Positions 17,297-24,747 of a DNA stretch of 40,387 bases are shown in pieces. Source of the DNA: Bacteroidota bacterium (GTDB lineage Bacteria; Bacteroidota; Bacteroidia; Chitinophagales; Chitinophagaceae); NCBI GenBank assembly GCA_018267625.1, contig JAFDYC010000042.1, forward strand, positions 1-40,387, in the 5' to 3' direction. Under the pieces are notes generated by a model that saw only the letters and a program-made list of their open reading frames with translations, was not told the origin of the DNA and did not search any database. Both the position numbers and the translations under genes were made by a program. Each line of letters begins with the position of its first letter. Positions within the stretch are counted from its first letter, which is position 1.

Positions 17297-17647
17297 TTAT
17301 TTCTCCATCACATGCAAGCGGTGGAAAAGCCGGTGTGCAGCGGGTGCCAGGATGATGCCGATATTGGTAATGAAAACAACCCCACTAAAAAGAGCGTAGC
17401 AGGAAGAGAAAATCTTACCTACTGTACTCTTGACTTCTACCACCGGGCCCATGCCGCTCAAAATCATGGATGCATTATGCACGGCATCTATCCAGGCTAT
17501 ATTGTCTGAATAATGATAGCCAGTCACGCCAATCAGCAGGCAAAAGAGCATGATGCTGCTTGCAATCGTAATGCTGTATGCCATTCGGCCATAAAACACC
17601 TTTCGGGAAGCTAAAGGCTGCGATTTTTTTTCAAAGTGTAGGGGCAT
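17297..17647 (-). CDS. Small two-helix membrane protein with channel-like layout
   Basis: 116 aa from the ATG at 17647, one base after the paaD stop codon. Longer reading would run inside paaD and is rejected. Hydrophobic helix 1 covers about 23-43, a shorter amphipathic segment with SGMGP lies at 52-68, and helix 2 covers 79-101, with a basic His/Arg-rich tail. The arrangement helix, loop helix, helix recalls the pore unit of two-helix potassium channels, but the filter sequence T-V-G-Y-G is missing, so a channel role is only a thought. The tight spacing with paaD suggests cotranscription at the end of the paa operon. I do not recognise a named family. Confidence 0.75.
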   Translation of the reverse strand: MPLHFEKKSQPLASRKVFYGRMAYSITIASSIMLFCLLIGVTGYHYSDNIAWIDAVHNASMILSGMGPVVEVKSTVGKIFSSCYALFSGVVFITNIGIILAPAAHRLFHRLHVMEK

Positions 17648-17648
17648 A

Positions 17649-18152
17649 TCAGTGGCATTTAAAATGCTCAAAAGGCTCGTGGCAGACGTTGCATTGATAC
17701 ATTGCCTTGCAGGCTGTAGCCCCATGCCGGCTCACTAAGCGTGTGTCCGTGGCGTTGCAGCGTGGGCAGACTATTGACTCGTCTTCTTCAAACAATCCTA
17801 ACGCAGCGGAGGCACTCAGGCGTTGGGGCGGTGCAATACCATATGTCTTTAGTTTCTTTTTCCCTTCTTCGCTCATCCAGTCAGTTGTCCAGGCCGGACG
17901 AAGCTGAAGCTGTACATCCACTTTACTGAAGCCCCTACCGGCTAAGGCCATCCGAATGTTCATGGCGATAACATCCATTGCAGGGCAACCACTGTAGGTA
18001 GGTGTGATGGTGACCTGCAGTTCGCCATTTTCTGTGATGTTCACCCCACGCACGATACCTAAGTCAAGAATAGACAACACGGGCAGCTCGGGGTCTTTCA
18101 CCTGAGCCAGCCAGGAATAAACGGCGGATACCTGAGGGAGCTGCAAATCCAT
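17649..18152 (-). CDS. paaD: Phenylacetyl-CoA epoxidase subunit PaaD
   Basis: 167 aa from the ATG at 18152, matching the usual length of about 165. An upstream ATG at 18206 overlaps the preceding gene and adds an atypical 18-residue extension. The N-terminal MIP18/DUF59-like domain contains DPELPVLSILDLGIVR and TPTYSGCPAMDV. The segment RPAWTTDWMSEEG is highly characteristic of PaaD. The C-terminus has paired cysteines (CPRCN, ACKAMYQCNVCHEPF, KC) suited to metal binding. PaaD is needed for activity of the PaaABCE multicomponent oxygenase, probably by assisting iron centre assembly. Only paaC accompanies it here, and they are split by a membrane protein gene. Other paa genes must lie elsewhere if the pathway works. 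Confidence 0.95.
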   Translation of the reverse strand: MDLQLPQVSAVYSWLAQVKDPELPVLSILDLGIVRGVNITENGELQVTITPTYSGCPAMDVIAMNIRMALAGRGFSKVDVQLQLRPAWTTDWMSEEGKKKLKTYGIAPPQRLSASAALGLFEEDESIVCPRCNATDTRLVSRHGATACKAMYQCNVCHEPFEHFKCH

Positions 18153-18196
18153 GTTTATGCAAAATTCGAGGGTGGAAGGTGGCACCGCAAATGGAA

Positions 18197-19642
18197 TCAG
18201 GGCCATAACATGGCTTGCAGCTTCGATGCCGGCACCACATGGTCGAGGATCACGTAGGGCTTTTCATCAAGCTGAAAATATCTTTTGGGAAGCTCATTCA
18301 ACTTGAAGTACCAACTATCGTTCACAAAATCGGTCCCGGTTTGAACCGGCTCGTTGATATGGTCGGGATCCCAGGCCAGAAACAGGGTCTTGGCATGTTC
18401 CGGTCCCTGGCTGGCGCTGAGCAAAAGGGTTTCTGTACTCGCACTCCAGAATGAACCCCGGATTAAATCTTCCCGAATCCATATCCGGCCCAGGGCTGCT
18501 TTTTTGATGTGCATCTCGTCCATCAGGTTCAGATAACCCCACAACCATCGCTGCCGCTCGATATGCCAGTTTTTGCCCGCTTCTATTTTTAAAAAAGAAA
18601 TGAGGAACACGATAGCCATAGCCCCACTCACCCAGATTTGATTCAGGCGCAGCCGGTATAATGCATAGCTCAGAAACAATACCAGAAAGAAGACAATAGG
18701 CTGGAGTTGATGCTCGTAATACTGATCGTATAAATGGTCATTCCAGTTTTCGAAATTGATAAGAACGAGCGTGAGGATGCCCAGGCAGCTCAGCACCAGC
18801 AGGCCCATCAGCCGGTAGCTGCGCAAGCGCCAGAGCAGCGCAAGCGTTATCAGAAATATGACGGGAACCAGAAAGGTATCATCCAGTACATACTTATACC
18901 AAGACCTCGCCAGCGGACCGCTGTAGTAGTTCAGGCCAAAGGGTCGAATAGTCTCCCAGGTCAGCATTTTCGCGGTCTCATACGTGGAGGTGAACCAGAA
19001 TTCTTTGATCAGAAATACCAGTAGGATGATTCCCGCTACCAGGAATGTCCTCCGGAAATCAGCATCACTTTTCAGCAGACGGTAGGCGAGCCAGGTCATC
19101 AAGGTGGGAGCCATCATGGGATGCGAAAACACGATAACCGGCAGCATCAGCGGAGTTGCAATCAGGAAACTACGTTTATGGCGGCCTGCTGCTGCTTCAT
19201 CTGCCAGGGCATCATACAACAGCAACAAGAATAGTCCTGCCTGCAATTCACTACAGGGATAATAATAGAGCAGCACGCTCATCAGCACAGCCTGCAGCAT
19301 GATGGCCAGTGCCTGATAGGGCCTGTGAAGCCAGTGCATACAGAGCAAAGCACACAGCACGGGTATTAAAGCATGATTCAACGAATAGCTCAGCAATATT
19401 TCCCAAAGCGGCGCATTCAGTTTAGAAAGCAAGAGCGGCGCTACCTGATAAAAGGAACCGATAAACCGGGAATGAGCCGTGGCAAACCAGCCCGTCCGAA
19501 TCATGTCGGTGATGATGACGGCAGTGTCTGAGAAGATGCGCAGCTTATAGTAAACCGCGGAGAACACGAGCAGCACGGCCATGGCTGCATAGAGCAACAG
19601 ATGCAATAGTGGGATGCGCCTGCGGGCTTCGTGAATCACCAT
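18197..19642 (-). CDS. Uncharacterised multi-pass membrane protein inside the paa cluster
   Basis: 481 aa from the ATG at 19642, which overlaps the paaC stop by 7 bp and indicates translational coupling. A more upstream start at 19717 would overlap paaC by 82 bp and is less likely. About ten hydrophobic helices fill the first 350 residues, and a soluble tail of about 130 residues with WDPDHINEP and ILDHVVPASK follows. The layout recalls GT-C-type glycosyltransferases or large hypothetical inner-membrane proteins, with an acidic first loop (IFSDTAV), but no signature is decisive. The gene separates paaC from paaD, 44 bp before paaD, which is unusual for a paa operon. It may have been inserted there or may serve the same catabolic context. 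I cannot assign a function. Confidence 0.85.
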   Translation of the reverse strand: MVIHEARRRIPLLHLLLYAAMAVLLVFSAVYYKLRIFSDTAVIITDMIRTGWFATAHSRFIGSFYQVAPLLLSKLNAPLWEILLSYSLNHALIPVLCALLCMHWLHRPYQALAIMLQAVLMSVLLYYYPCSELQAGLFLLLLYDALADEAAAGRHKRSFLIATPLMLPVIVFSHPMMAPTLMTWLAYRLLKSDADFRRTFLVAGIILLVFLIKEFWFTSTYETAKMLTWETIRPFGLNYYSGPLARSWYKYVLDDTFLVPVIFLITLALLWRLRSYRLMGLLVLSCLGILTLVLINFENWNDHLYDQYYEHQLQPIVFFLVLFLSYALYRLRLNQIWVSGAMAIVFLISFLKIEAGKNWHIERQRWLWGYLNLMDEMHIKKAALGRIWIREDLIRGSFWSASTETLLLSASQGPEHAKTLFLAWDPDHINEPVQTGTDFVNDSWYFKLNELPKRYFQLDEKPYVILDHVVPASKLQAMLWP

Positions 19643-20481
19643 TCCATACCCGGATATGCCCGCTGCATAAACTGCATTTCGGCGAGGATATAACCCAAAT
19701 GTTCTGAGTGAATACACTCCTTGCCGCCCCGGTGCATCCAGGTTTCAGCGGGCATGTTCAGCCCGGCTTCTTCCAGCACCGACTTCACACGTTCCTGCCA
19801 CAAACTTTTGATGATAGCCAAATCAGCACCATACCCCGCTGCCAGCGCGGCTTTATCTGCTTCTGATGCTTCGAATATTTCGCCGGCATAAGGCCAGCGT
19901 TCATCAAAGGCAGTTTGCATTTTTTCTTTGCTTTCAGCCGTGCCATCTCCGAGGCGGATGACCCATTCGCTGCTCCACTTCAGGTGGTAGCTCACTTCTT
20001 TCAATGACTTTTCGGCTACGGCGGCAATCGTTTCATCCGGGCTTTCTTTTAAGGATTGATACAGGAAGTAATGGAAGGCATCCATAAAAAAAGAACGCGC
20101 TATGGTAAAGGCCCAGTCATCATTTGGCTGCTCTGCCAGCAGCACATTCCGGAAGTCCCAGGCATCGCGCAGATAGGCCAGGTCATCTTCTTCTGCCTTT
20201 CCCTTTGCCGTCAATGCCTGTTGCAAAGCAGGCGATGTAAAAAATGCAGTACGTTCTGCATCCGGCAAGGCATTGAATTGTTCCGCAGCATATTGATAAA
20301 GGCTCCGTGCCCCTCCCAAGTGGTCGAGTGCTGTATTGGTCAGAGCGATATCCTGTTCCAGAACCGGCCCGTGTCCGCACCATTCACTGAGGCGGTGTGC
20401 CAGTATGAGGATATTGTCTGCAAGCTGAAGGGTATAGGCCAGCCGCAGGCCGGCAGCAGTAGGTTTGAATTCCTGTGTCAT
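19636..20481 (-). CDS. paaC: Phenylacetyl-CoA epoxidase subunit PaaC
   Basis: 281 aa, somewhat longer than E. coli PaaC (about 248). The ferritin-like helical protein shows the PaaC landmarks LADNILILAHRLSEWCGHGP, TNTALDHLGGARSLYQ, EEDDLAYLRD and SLKEVSYHLKWSSEWV. In the oxygenase complex PaaC is the structural partner of the catalytic di-iron subunit PaaA; the complex turns phenylacetyl-CoA into its ring-1,2-epoxide in aerobic degradation of phenylacetate and phenylalanine. paaA, paaB and paaE are not upstream; the preceding gene is an alpha/beta hydrolase 99 bp away. A perfect 18-bp palindrome lies in that gap and may control this gene. The ATG at 20481 directly precedes the conserved helix. 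Confidence 0.95.
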   Translation of the reverse strand: MTQEFKPTAAGLRLAYTLQLADNILILAHRLSEWCGHGPVLEQDIALTNTALDHLGGARSLYQYAAEQFNALPDAERTAFFTSPALQQALTAKGKAEEDDLAYLRDAWDFRNVLLAEQPNDDWAFTIARSFFMDAFHYFLYQSLKESPDETIAAVAEKSLKEVSYHLKWSSEWVIRLGDGTAESKEKMQTAFDERWPYAGEIFEASEADKAALAAGYGADLAIIKSLWQERVKSVLEEAGLNMPAETWMHRGGKECIHSEHLGYILAEMQFMQRAYPGMEW

Positions 20482-20525
20482 GTTGATGAAATCGGCAGAA
20501 GCTTATTGGAAGCCGTGTTCAGGCT

Positions 20526-20543
20526 GCGTAAAGATCTTTACGC
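20526..20543. promoter_or_regulatory. 18-bp perfect palindrome upstream of paaC
   Basis: GCGTAAAGATCTTTACGC is a complete palindrome centred 53 bp before the paaC ATG. A second small hairpin, GCGGA/TCCGC (20542-20546, 20555-20559), adjoins it. It may be an operator for a dimeric regulator, a repeat of the REP type, or the end structure of the hydrolase transcript. No T-run is present, so a terminator is less likely. Confidence 0.45.
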
Positions 20544-20580
20544 GGATGCTAAAGTCCGCCATTTTCAATGAATCCGGGAC

Positions 20581-21417
20581 TTATTGAGCCAGGAATGCCA
20601 GCAGGTCGGTGTTGAGTTGTTCCCGGTGTGTAAAGAACAAACCATGTGGTGCACCAGAATACACGATGTAACGGGCATGAGGCAGGGCTTTTGCCGTTCG
20701 ATTACCAGAAATTTCGATGGGTACTACCTTATCTGCATCGCCATGAATGATGAGTGCAGGGACTGTTACTGCAGGTAAATCCTTTCTAAAATCAGTATAG
20801 GCAAATGCCTGAGCACACGCAACAGTCGCATGGCCCGATGACATCATAGAGAGCGTGTGGAAATAATGCAGGTACGCCTCGCCAGGTACTTTGGAGCCGG
20901 GTTCCACACCAAAAAATGTCTTTCCAAAGCCTTCAAAAAAATCGGCCCGATCGGTTCGGATACTTTGAAACATACCTTCAAAAAACGAAGTAGGTGCAGC
21001 ATTCGGATTGTCTGGTGTCTCATGTAGGAAAGGCGTCACCGAGCCTATGAGCACCACCTTGCTGACTCGGGCCGACCCATAGCGGCTGAGGTAACGCACC
21101 ACTTCGCCTCCGCCCATTGAGAAGCCTACCAATGTGGCCTCTTTCAGGTCTAATCCTTCCAGTACCGCATGTAGGTCGGCGGCAAGATGATCATAATCGT
21201 ATGCCTGATAGGGTACCGAAGAGCGTCCAAATCCACGGCGGTCATAAGCGATGACCCGATAGCCAGCGCCTGCCAGGACTTCGAGCTGATATTCCCACAT
21301 CTGCGCCATCGAGGGCCAGCCATGAATGAGTACAACGGGCTTGCCTTCGCCCCAATCGTAATAGTGCAGCCGGATGTGTTCCCCACGATAGAGTTCCGGA
21401 GTTTCGATGTATCCCAT
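20581..21417 (-). CDS. Alpha/beta hydrolase of the non-haem haloperoxidase / arylesterase group
   Basis: 278 aa, the normal size for this group. The oxyanion segment LIHGWPSMAQMW, the nucleophile elbow GFSMGGGE with Ser100, Asp229 in HGDADKVVP and His258 in GAPHG make a complete catalytic triad. The pattern matches cofactor-free haloperoxidases, which are esterases in practice and show perhydrolase activity. The natural substrate cannot be inferred. No signal peptide is present, so it is cytoplasmic. It is transcribed in the direction of paaC but separated by 99 bp with a palindrome. A separate dyad at 21447-21478 lies just before its start and may be its own operator, so I treat it as a unit distinct from the paa genes. 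Confidence 0.92.
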   Translation of the reverse strand: MGYIETPELYRGEHIRLHYYDWGEGKPVVLIHGWPSMAQMWEYQLEVLAGAGYRVIAYDRRGFGRSSVPYQAYDYDHLAADLHAVLEGLDLKEATLVGFSMGGGEVVRYLSRYGSARVSKVVLIGSVTPFLHETPDNPNAAPTSFFEGMFQSIRTDRADFFEGFGKTFFGVEPGSKVPGEAYLHYFHTLSMMSSGHATVACAQAFAYTDFRKDLPAVTVPALIIHGDADKVVPIEISGNRTAKALPHARYIVYSGAPHGLFFTHREQLNTDLLAFLAQ

Positions 21418-21446
21418 ATTTCTTCTCTTTTGAAATTTTTTTAGTC

Positions 21447-21478
21447 GCTGGAATAGGATCTATAAATATGATTCCAGC
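21447..21478. promoter_or_regulatory. Dyad upstream of the alpha/beta hydrolase
   Basis: Arms GCTGGAAT (21447-21454) and ATTCCAGC (21471-21478) are perfect 8-bp complements with 16 bp between them, beginning 30 bp before the ATG at 21417. The spacing is compatible with a protein operator on two helical turns. No clear promoter element was found next to it. Confidence 0.45.
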
Positions 21479-21518
21479 AAGCCATAATGCTCAAATTTCA
21501 GACTTCCTTAAAGAAGAT

Positions 21519-21884
21519 TTATTTCAAAAAAATCAGCAAACCGGTCACGGCTGCGGCAAGAGCAGAGAGTAGCACAGCACCTGCAGCAATGTCTTTGATG
21601 CGCTTAACCTGCGGGTGAAAAGCTCCTTCAGTCCACAGGTCGCACAGCATTTCAATACAAGTGTTGAAGGCCTCAGCCAACCATACAATCGCAATGACGA
21701 TAATCAAAGCCATCCATTCACCCCGGCTGATACGGTAATAAAAACCCAGCACAAGCACTGCCAGAGTAGCTACCAGGTGAAGCTTTGCATTCGGCTCCTG
21801 AGCAATCAGGCTTTTGATGCCTCTGAATGCATGACCAAAGGAGGCCATCCTTGAGCGGGGACGAAGGGATTTATCGGGCTGCAT
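21519..21884 (-). CDS. dgkA: Diacylglycerol/undecaprenol kinase family protein
   Basis: 121 aa from the ATG at 21884; a TTG three codons upstream is less likely. It has an N-terminal FGHAFRGIKSL segment, three membrane helices and the hallmark EAFNTCIEMLCDL followed by HPQVKRIKDIAAGAVLLSA. This second motif is typical of the Gram-positive-like undecaprenol kinase branch, while E. coli DgkA has a different variant, so undecaprenol is a plausible substrate alongside diacylglycerol. The enzyme sits in the inner membrane and recycles lipid alcohols to phospholipid or lipid carrier pools. It lies 18 bp after the DUF3108 gene and closes a three-gene envelope operon. Confidence 0.93.
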   Translation of the reverse strand: MQPDKSLRPRSRMASFGHAFRGIKSLIAQEPNAKLHLVATLAVLVLGFYYRISRGEWMALIIVIAIVWLAEAFNTCIEMLCDLWTEGAFHPQVKRIKDIAAGAVLLSALAAAVTGLLIFLK

Positions 21885-21902
21885 AAGCCACAAAATTGCG
21901 TA

Positions 21903-22694
21903 CTAACGCCGGCTGATTAAGCTGCTCAGCGGATGCTTCAATCCGGAATAACCCATCAAGTCCACTTTCACACTGCCAATCTGAATGGGTGAATCCACAC
22001 GCAGCGGTAAATGGTTTTCATCATCGCTCACCCACACAAGCATCTTTTCGCCTCCTTGAAAAATAGTGCCCCGAATCAACAGCGGTGCCAGCTTTATCGC
22101 ATTGAAGCTGCCGTAGCGGGTCTCGATCCGTTCCTTGCCGATATAGCGGATGTACAGATGATAGACCTCATCATCCAGGAACATACTAAAGGGGATTTTA
22201 TCTCCGGGTTTGTATTCTTTGAAGTTGATGTTGCGCGCATAGTAGATGGATGAGATCACATCCTGCACGCATTTAGGAACCCTGAAAATTCCGTTCGTAC
22301 TCACCGCCTGACCGATGTTCTGGTTGAAGACGACATTGTTGTAAATCCGGAAGCCTCCTTCGTTCACGTTGCGCACAAACTTCATCGGCTGCATCGTGGA
22401 AATATCCACCCAGCTTTCATAACGGTCCCGCACTTTGTAAAACCATTCATAGCTCTTCAATGTGCGCCCTTCACCTACGATATGAAAGGCAGGATGCCCG
22501 TTCAGCATCGTCTTGCTGACGCTACAAGTGGCTTCGCCCGCACCAATCCATAAGCGGGCAGCATTGTACCAGACTTTGAAATAAAGTTGTTCGCCATCCT
22601 GAAACGCTTCGTTTCGTGAATTACAGAACTCGTTTTGCGCAGCGGCAACTATCGGGAGCATCAGTGAAAGCAGCAATAGAAATTTCCTCTTCAT
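21903..22694 (-). CDS. DUF3108 domain-containing exported protein
   Basis: 263 aa from the ATG at 22694, six codons after a less likely start at 22712. A signal peptide of about 20 residues (KRKFLLLLSLMLPIVAAAQ) is followed by a beta-rich DUF3108 fold with FKVWYNAARLWIGAGEAT, a YEWFYKVRDRYESWVD segment and KIPFSMFLDDEVYHLYIRY. Members are predicted periplasmic or outer-membrane-associated lipid-binding-like proteins of unknown activity. It lies 21 bp downstream of the LPG-synthase-like membrane protein gene and 18 bp upstream of dgkA, so it likely belongs to one transcript dealing with lipid or envelope handling. Confidence 0.88.
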   Translation of the reverse strand: MKRKFLLLLSLMLPIVAAAQNEFCNSRNEAFQDGEQLYFKVWYNAARLWIGAGEATCSVSKTMLNGHPAFHIVGEGRTLKSYEWFYKVRDRYESWVDISTMQPMKFVRNVNEGGFRIYNNVVFNQNIGQAVSTNGIFRVPKCVQDVISSIYYARNINFKEYKPGDKIPFSMFLDDEVYHLYIRYIGKERIETRYGSFNAIKLAPLLIRGTIFQGGEKMLVWVSDDENHLPLRVDSPIQIGSVKVDLMGYSGLKHPLSSLISRR

Positions 22695-22715
22695 ACGGGC
22701 AGAACATTCCAAATA

Positions 22716-23693
22716 TCATTCCTCTTTTTTCGCATCTCGCCGGGAAGAAAAAATGACACCACTCCCTTGCGTCAGAAACAACCATGCTCCTGCCAGCGCC
22801 GGCAGCATCAGGTTGACGAGCCAGAGTACAAATGTGGCGTAAGCAATCCCGGCAGCATTGGACGAATAAGGCCGGAATACAAACAAGCTCACCACACCTC
22901 GAATGCCCAGCTCAGCCAGGGCAATGGATGGGATGACCGCCATCGCCCAAAAGAAAAGGGCACACAACAACAAGCCTTCACCCAGCGGCAAGGCAATGTT
23001 TTGCCAACGCAGCAGCAGCCAATACTGGAAAGAATAAACCAGGAAGCGCAACACGGAAATACCCAGAATGATCATTTGTTCGCGCAGCGAAAACCGAAAG
23101 AGCAAACGACCCCAAAGCCGAAGCTTCCGAAGCCAGCGAAATCGCTCGATATAAGGCGCCCAGCGTTCAAAGGAAAAATAAAGCCCAGCCAGCATCAGCG
23201 TAAACAAAGCCGAGACTGCCCAGGCTGCCCACACTAAAGGCTGCGGATGTAACACACAGTAGTAGCCCAACCCAACAAGGCCAGCCAGCATCAGCGCCAA
23301 CAGTTGCGCACAGGCCCCCAAGACAGACACCGACACCAGCCGCACACTATGCCGTTCCTTCATCTGAATAATTCGGGCAGGGTATTCTCCAATTCGGTTG
23401 GGCGTAATCAGCGAGGCCGCTATGCCTCCTAACACGCTGCGTAAAGCCTGCAGAAACTGTAGCGGTACTGCCGATGCCACCAAACGCTGCCATTTCAGCG
23501 ATTCCAACACCACGTTCAGGGGCAGGAGTGCAGCGGCAGCCAGGAAGTAAATAACAGTGTCCTCAGGCCAGAAATGAAAAACAGTTCCATTGTTGATTTG
23601 GCCATGAATCTGACAATAGAGCTGCCAGCAAAGCAAAACCATCACAAGCAGGCCGGCTGCCCTCTTCCAGGCTCGTGCTTTAGCTTTGTTCAC
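22716..23693 (-). CDS. Lysylphosphatidylglycerol synthase transmembrane (UPF0104) family protein
   Basis: About 325 aa if translated from GTG at 23693; ATGs at 23738 and 23750 would overlap the ruvC coding region, and an internal ATG at 23642 would cut the first helix. The start is therefore uncertain. Roughly eight helices are present, and the family motif ASLITPNRIGEYPARIIQM lies in the middle, with a downstream SIALAELGIRGVVSLF segment. These are the landmarks of the flippase-like part of MprF and of related UPF0104 proteins. The soluble aminoacyl-transfer domain is absent, so it cannot itself modify lipids. A lipid-transport role is the usual guess. It is the first gene of an operon with a DUF3108 protein and DgkA. 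Confidence 0.85.
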   Translation of the reverse strand: MNKAKARAWKRAAGLLVMVLLCWQLYCQIHGQINNGTVFHFWPEDTVIYFLAAAALLPLNVVLESLKWQRLVASAVPLQFLQALRSVLGGIAASLITPNRIGEYPARIIQMKERHSVRLVSVSVLGACAQLLALMLAGLVGLGYYCVLHPQPLVWAAWAVSALFTLMLAGLYFSFERWAPYIERFRWLRKLRLWGRLLFRFSLREQMIILGISVLRFLVYSFQYWLLLRWQNIALPLGEGLLLCALFFWAMAVIPSIALAELGIRGVVSLFVFRPYSSNAAGIAYATFVLWLVNLMLPALAGAWLFLTQGSGVIFSSRRDAKKEE

Positions 23694-23694
23694 G

Positions 23695-24300
23695 ATGATT
23701 TCTGCTGTTGCGCAACCGGAGCAGGTGATTCTTGGCATAGACCCCGGCACCCTGTTTATGGGCTATGGCCTGATTGCGGTTCGTAAAAATAACGCCCACC
23801 TTATCGAGATGGGTGTCCTGCGCCTGGCTCGTCAAAAGAATCATGCAGAAAGGCTACGCCTGATCTACACAACCATCGAAACGCTGATTCAAAAATTCAA
23901 ACCCGAAGTCGCGGCCATCGAAGCACCTTTCTTTGGCAAGAATGTGCAAAGTATGCTGAAGCTCGGGCGTGCACAGGGTGTCGCGATTGCTGCCGCTACA
24001 GTCAATGGTCTTCAGGCCATCGAGTATGCTCCCAACAAAGTGAAACAAAGCATCACCGGTCGCGGGCATGCAACAAAAGAACAGGTGTGGCGCATGATTC
24101 AGGAAACGCTGCATCTCAGCGATGGTATCCCGGACTCTATGGATGCTACTGATGCCTTAGCCGTTGCCCTCTGCCACCACTACCAGTCCCGGTTGCCGGC
24201 AGGCATACATGCAGAGCTGACCACCGAAAAAAAACGCCGTTCCAAAAAGGCGGACTGGGCAGATTTCGCAGCCCTGAATCCCAATCGCATCGTGAAATAA
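23695..24300 (+). CDS. ruvC: Crossover junction endodeoxyribonuclease RuvC
   Basis: 201 aa from the ATG at 23695; a TTG nine bases upstream is less likely. All four acidic residues of the active site are present: Asp16 in GIDPGT, Glu76 in AIEAPFFGKN, Asp150 and Asp153 in SMDATDALAVALCH. The basic segment GRGHATKEQV is typical. RuvC cuts Holliday junctions during recombination repair as a dimer acting with RuvAB. The C-terminus adds a basic tail (KKRRSKKADW) longer than in E. coli. The gene is divergent from the UPF0104 gene, and only one base separates the proposed start codons, so the promoter must lie inside the neighbouring coding region. Confidence 0.97.
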   Translation: MISAVAQPEQVILGIDPGTLFMGYGLIAVRKNNAHLIEMGVLRLARQKNHAERLRLIYTTIETLIQKFKPEVAAIEAPFFGKNVQSMLKLGRAQGVAIAAATVNGLQAIEYAPNKVKQSITGRGHATKEQVWRMIQETLHLSDGIPDSMDATDALAVALCHHYQSRLPAGIHAELTTEKKRRSKKADWADFAALNPNRIVK

Positions 24301-24376
24301 ACGTCCAGCTTATATCTGTTTCAGGAAGGGATTCGCCTGCTGTCGGACACTAAAAAACCTTGTTTCACAAAATTTT

Positions 24377-24409
24377 TTTGGCAGAACAAACGTTCGCCCT
24401 TCATCTTTG
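24377..24409 (+). promoter_or_regulatory. Candidate promoter of the methionine operon
   Basis: TTTG (24377-24380), a 21-bp spacer and CATCTTTG (24402-24409) match the Bacteroidota consensus with one mismatch at the first base of TAnnTTTG. A start about seven bases later would put the riboswitch at the 5' end of the transcript. Confidence 0.5.
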
Positions 24410-24432
24410 CACCAGTTCTTTTCAACACATCG

Positions 24433-24549
24433 CTTATCCAGAAAGGTGGAGGGTCATGGCCCTGTGAAACCTTAGCAACCGCTCAAAGACTTCCCCGTCT
24501 GAGAGAATCGGTGCTAATTCCATCCTGCATACAATGCAGGGCAGATGAG
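24433..24549 (+). promoter_or_regulatory. SAM-I (S-box) riboswitch
   Basis: The aptamer shows the SAM-I landmarks in order: CTTATC (24433-24438), AGAAAGGTGGAGGG, TGGCCCTGTGAAACC, the TTAGCAACC segment, GGTGCTAATTCC and the closing GATGAG (24544-24549) that pairs with CTTATC in helix P1. The family binds S-adenosylmethionine and shuts down methionine genes. It precedes a trans-sulfuration enzyme gene and homoserine dehydrogenase, which fits. Two intrinsic terminators follow, so control is probably at transcription elongation. Confidence 0.96.
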
Positions 24550-24574
24550 TAGAATGCAATCAAGCTTTGATCCT

Positions 24575-24592
24575 CCCGCTTTGCGGGTTTTT
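24575..24592 (+). terminator. Intrinsic terminator 1 downstream of riboswitch
   Basis: CCCGC (24575-24579) pairs with GCGGG (24583-24587) across TTT and is followed by five T residues. An extended outer stem, GCTTTGAT pairing approximately with ATCAAGAGC on the far side, would include the first bases of terminator 2, so the two structures may compete. Confidence 0.75.
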
Positions 24593-24600
24593 CATATCAA

Positions 24601-24631
24601 GAGCGCTTCTGCCATCAGAAGCGCTTTTTTT
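24601..24631 (+). terminator. Intrinsic terminator 2 downstream of riboswitch
   Basis: AGCGCTTCTG (24602-24611) and CAGAAGCGCT (24616-24625) form a perfect 10-bp stem with the tetraloop CCAT and a T-run to 24631. This is the strongest terminator in the window and lies 116 bp before the ATG at 24748. It is the likely off switch of the SAM-I riboswitch. The rest of 24632-24747 shows nothing recognisable. Confidence 0.88.
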
Positions 24632-24747
24632 ATTCCCTTCTCCCAAAGGGCAAATGAAAGCTGCTTTGATGGCCACACTTTTCGGATGAGTTGTTGCGTG
24701 CGAAGAATCCCAAAAAATCATCGCAAACCAAAAACCATCCCAAAGCC

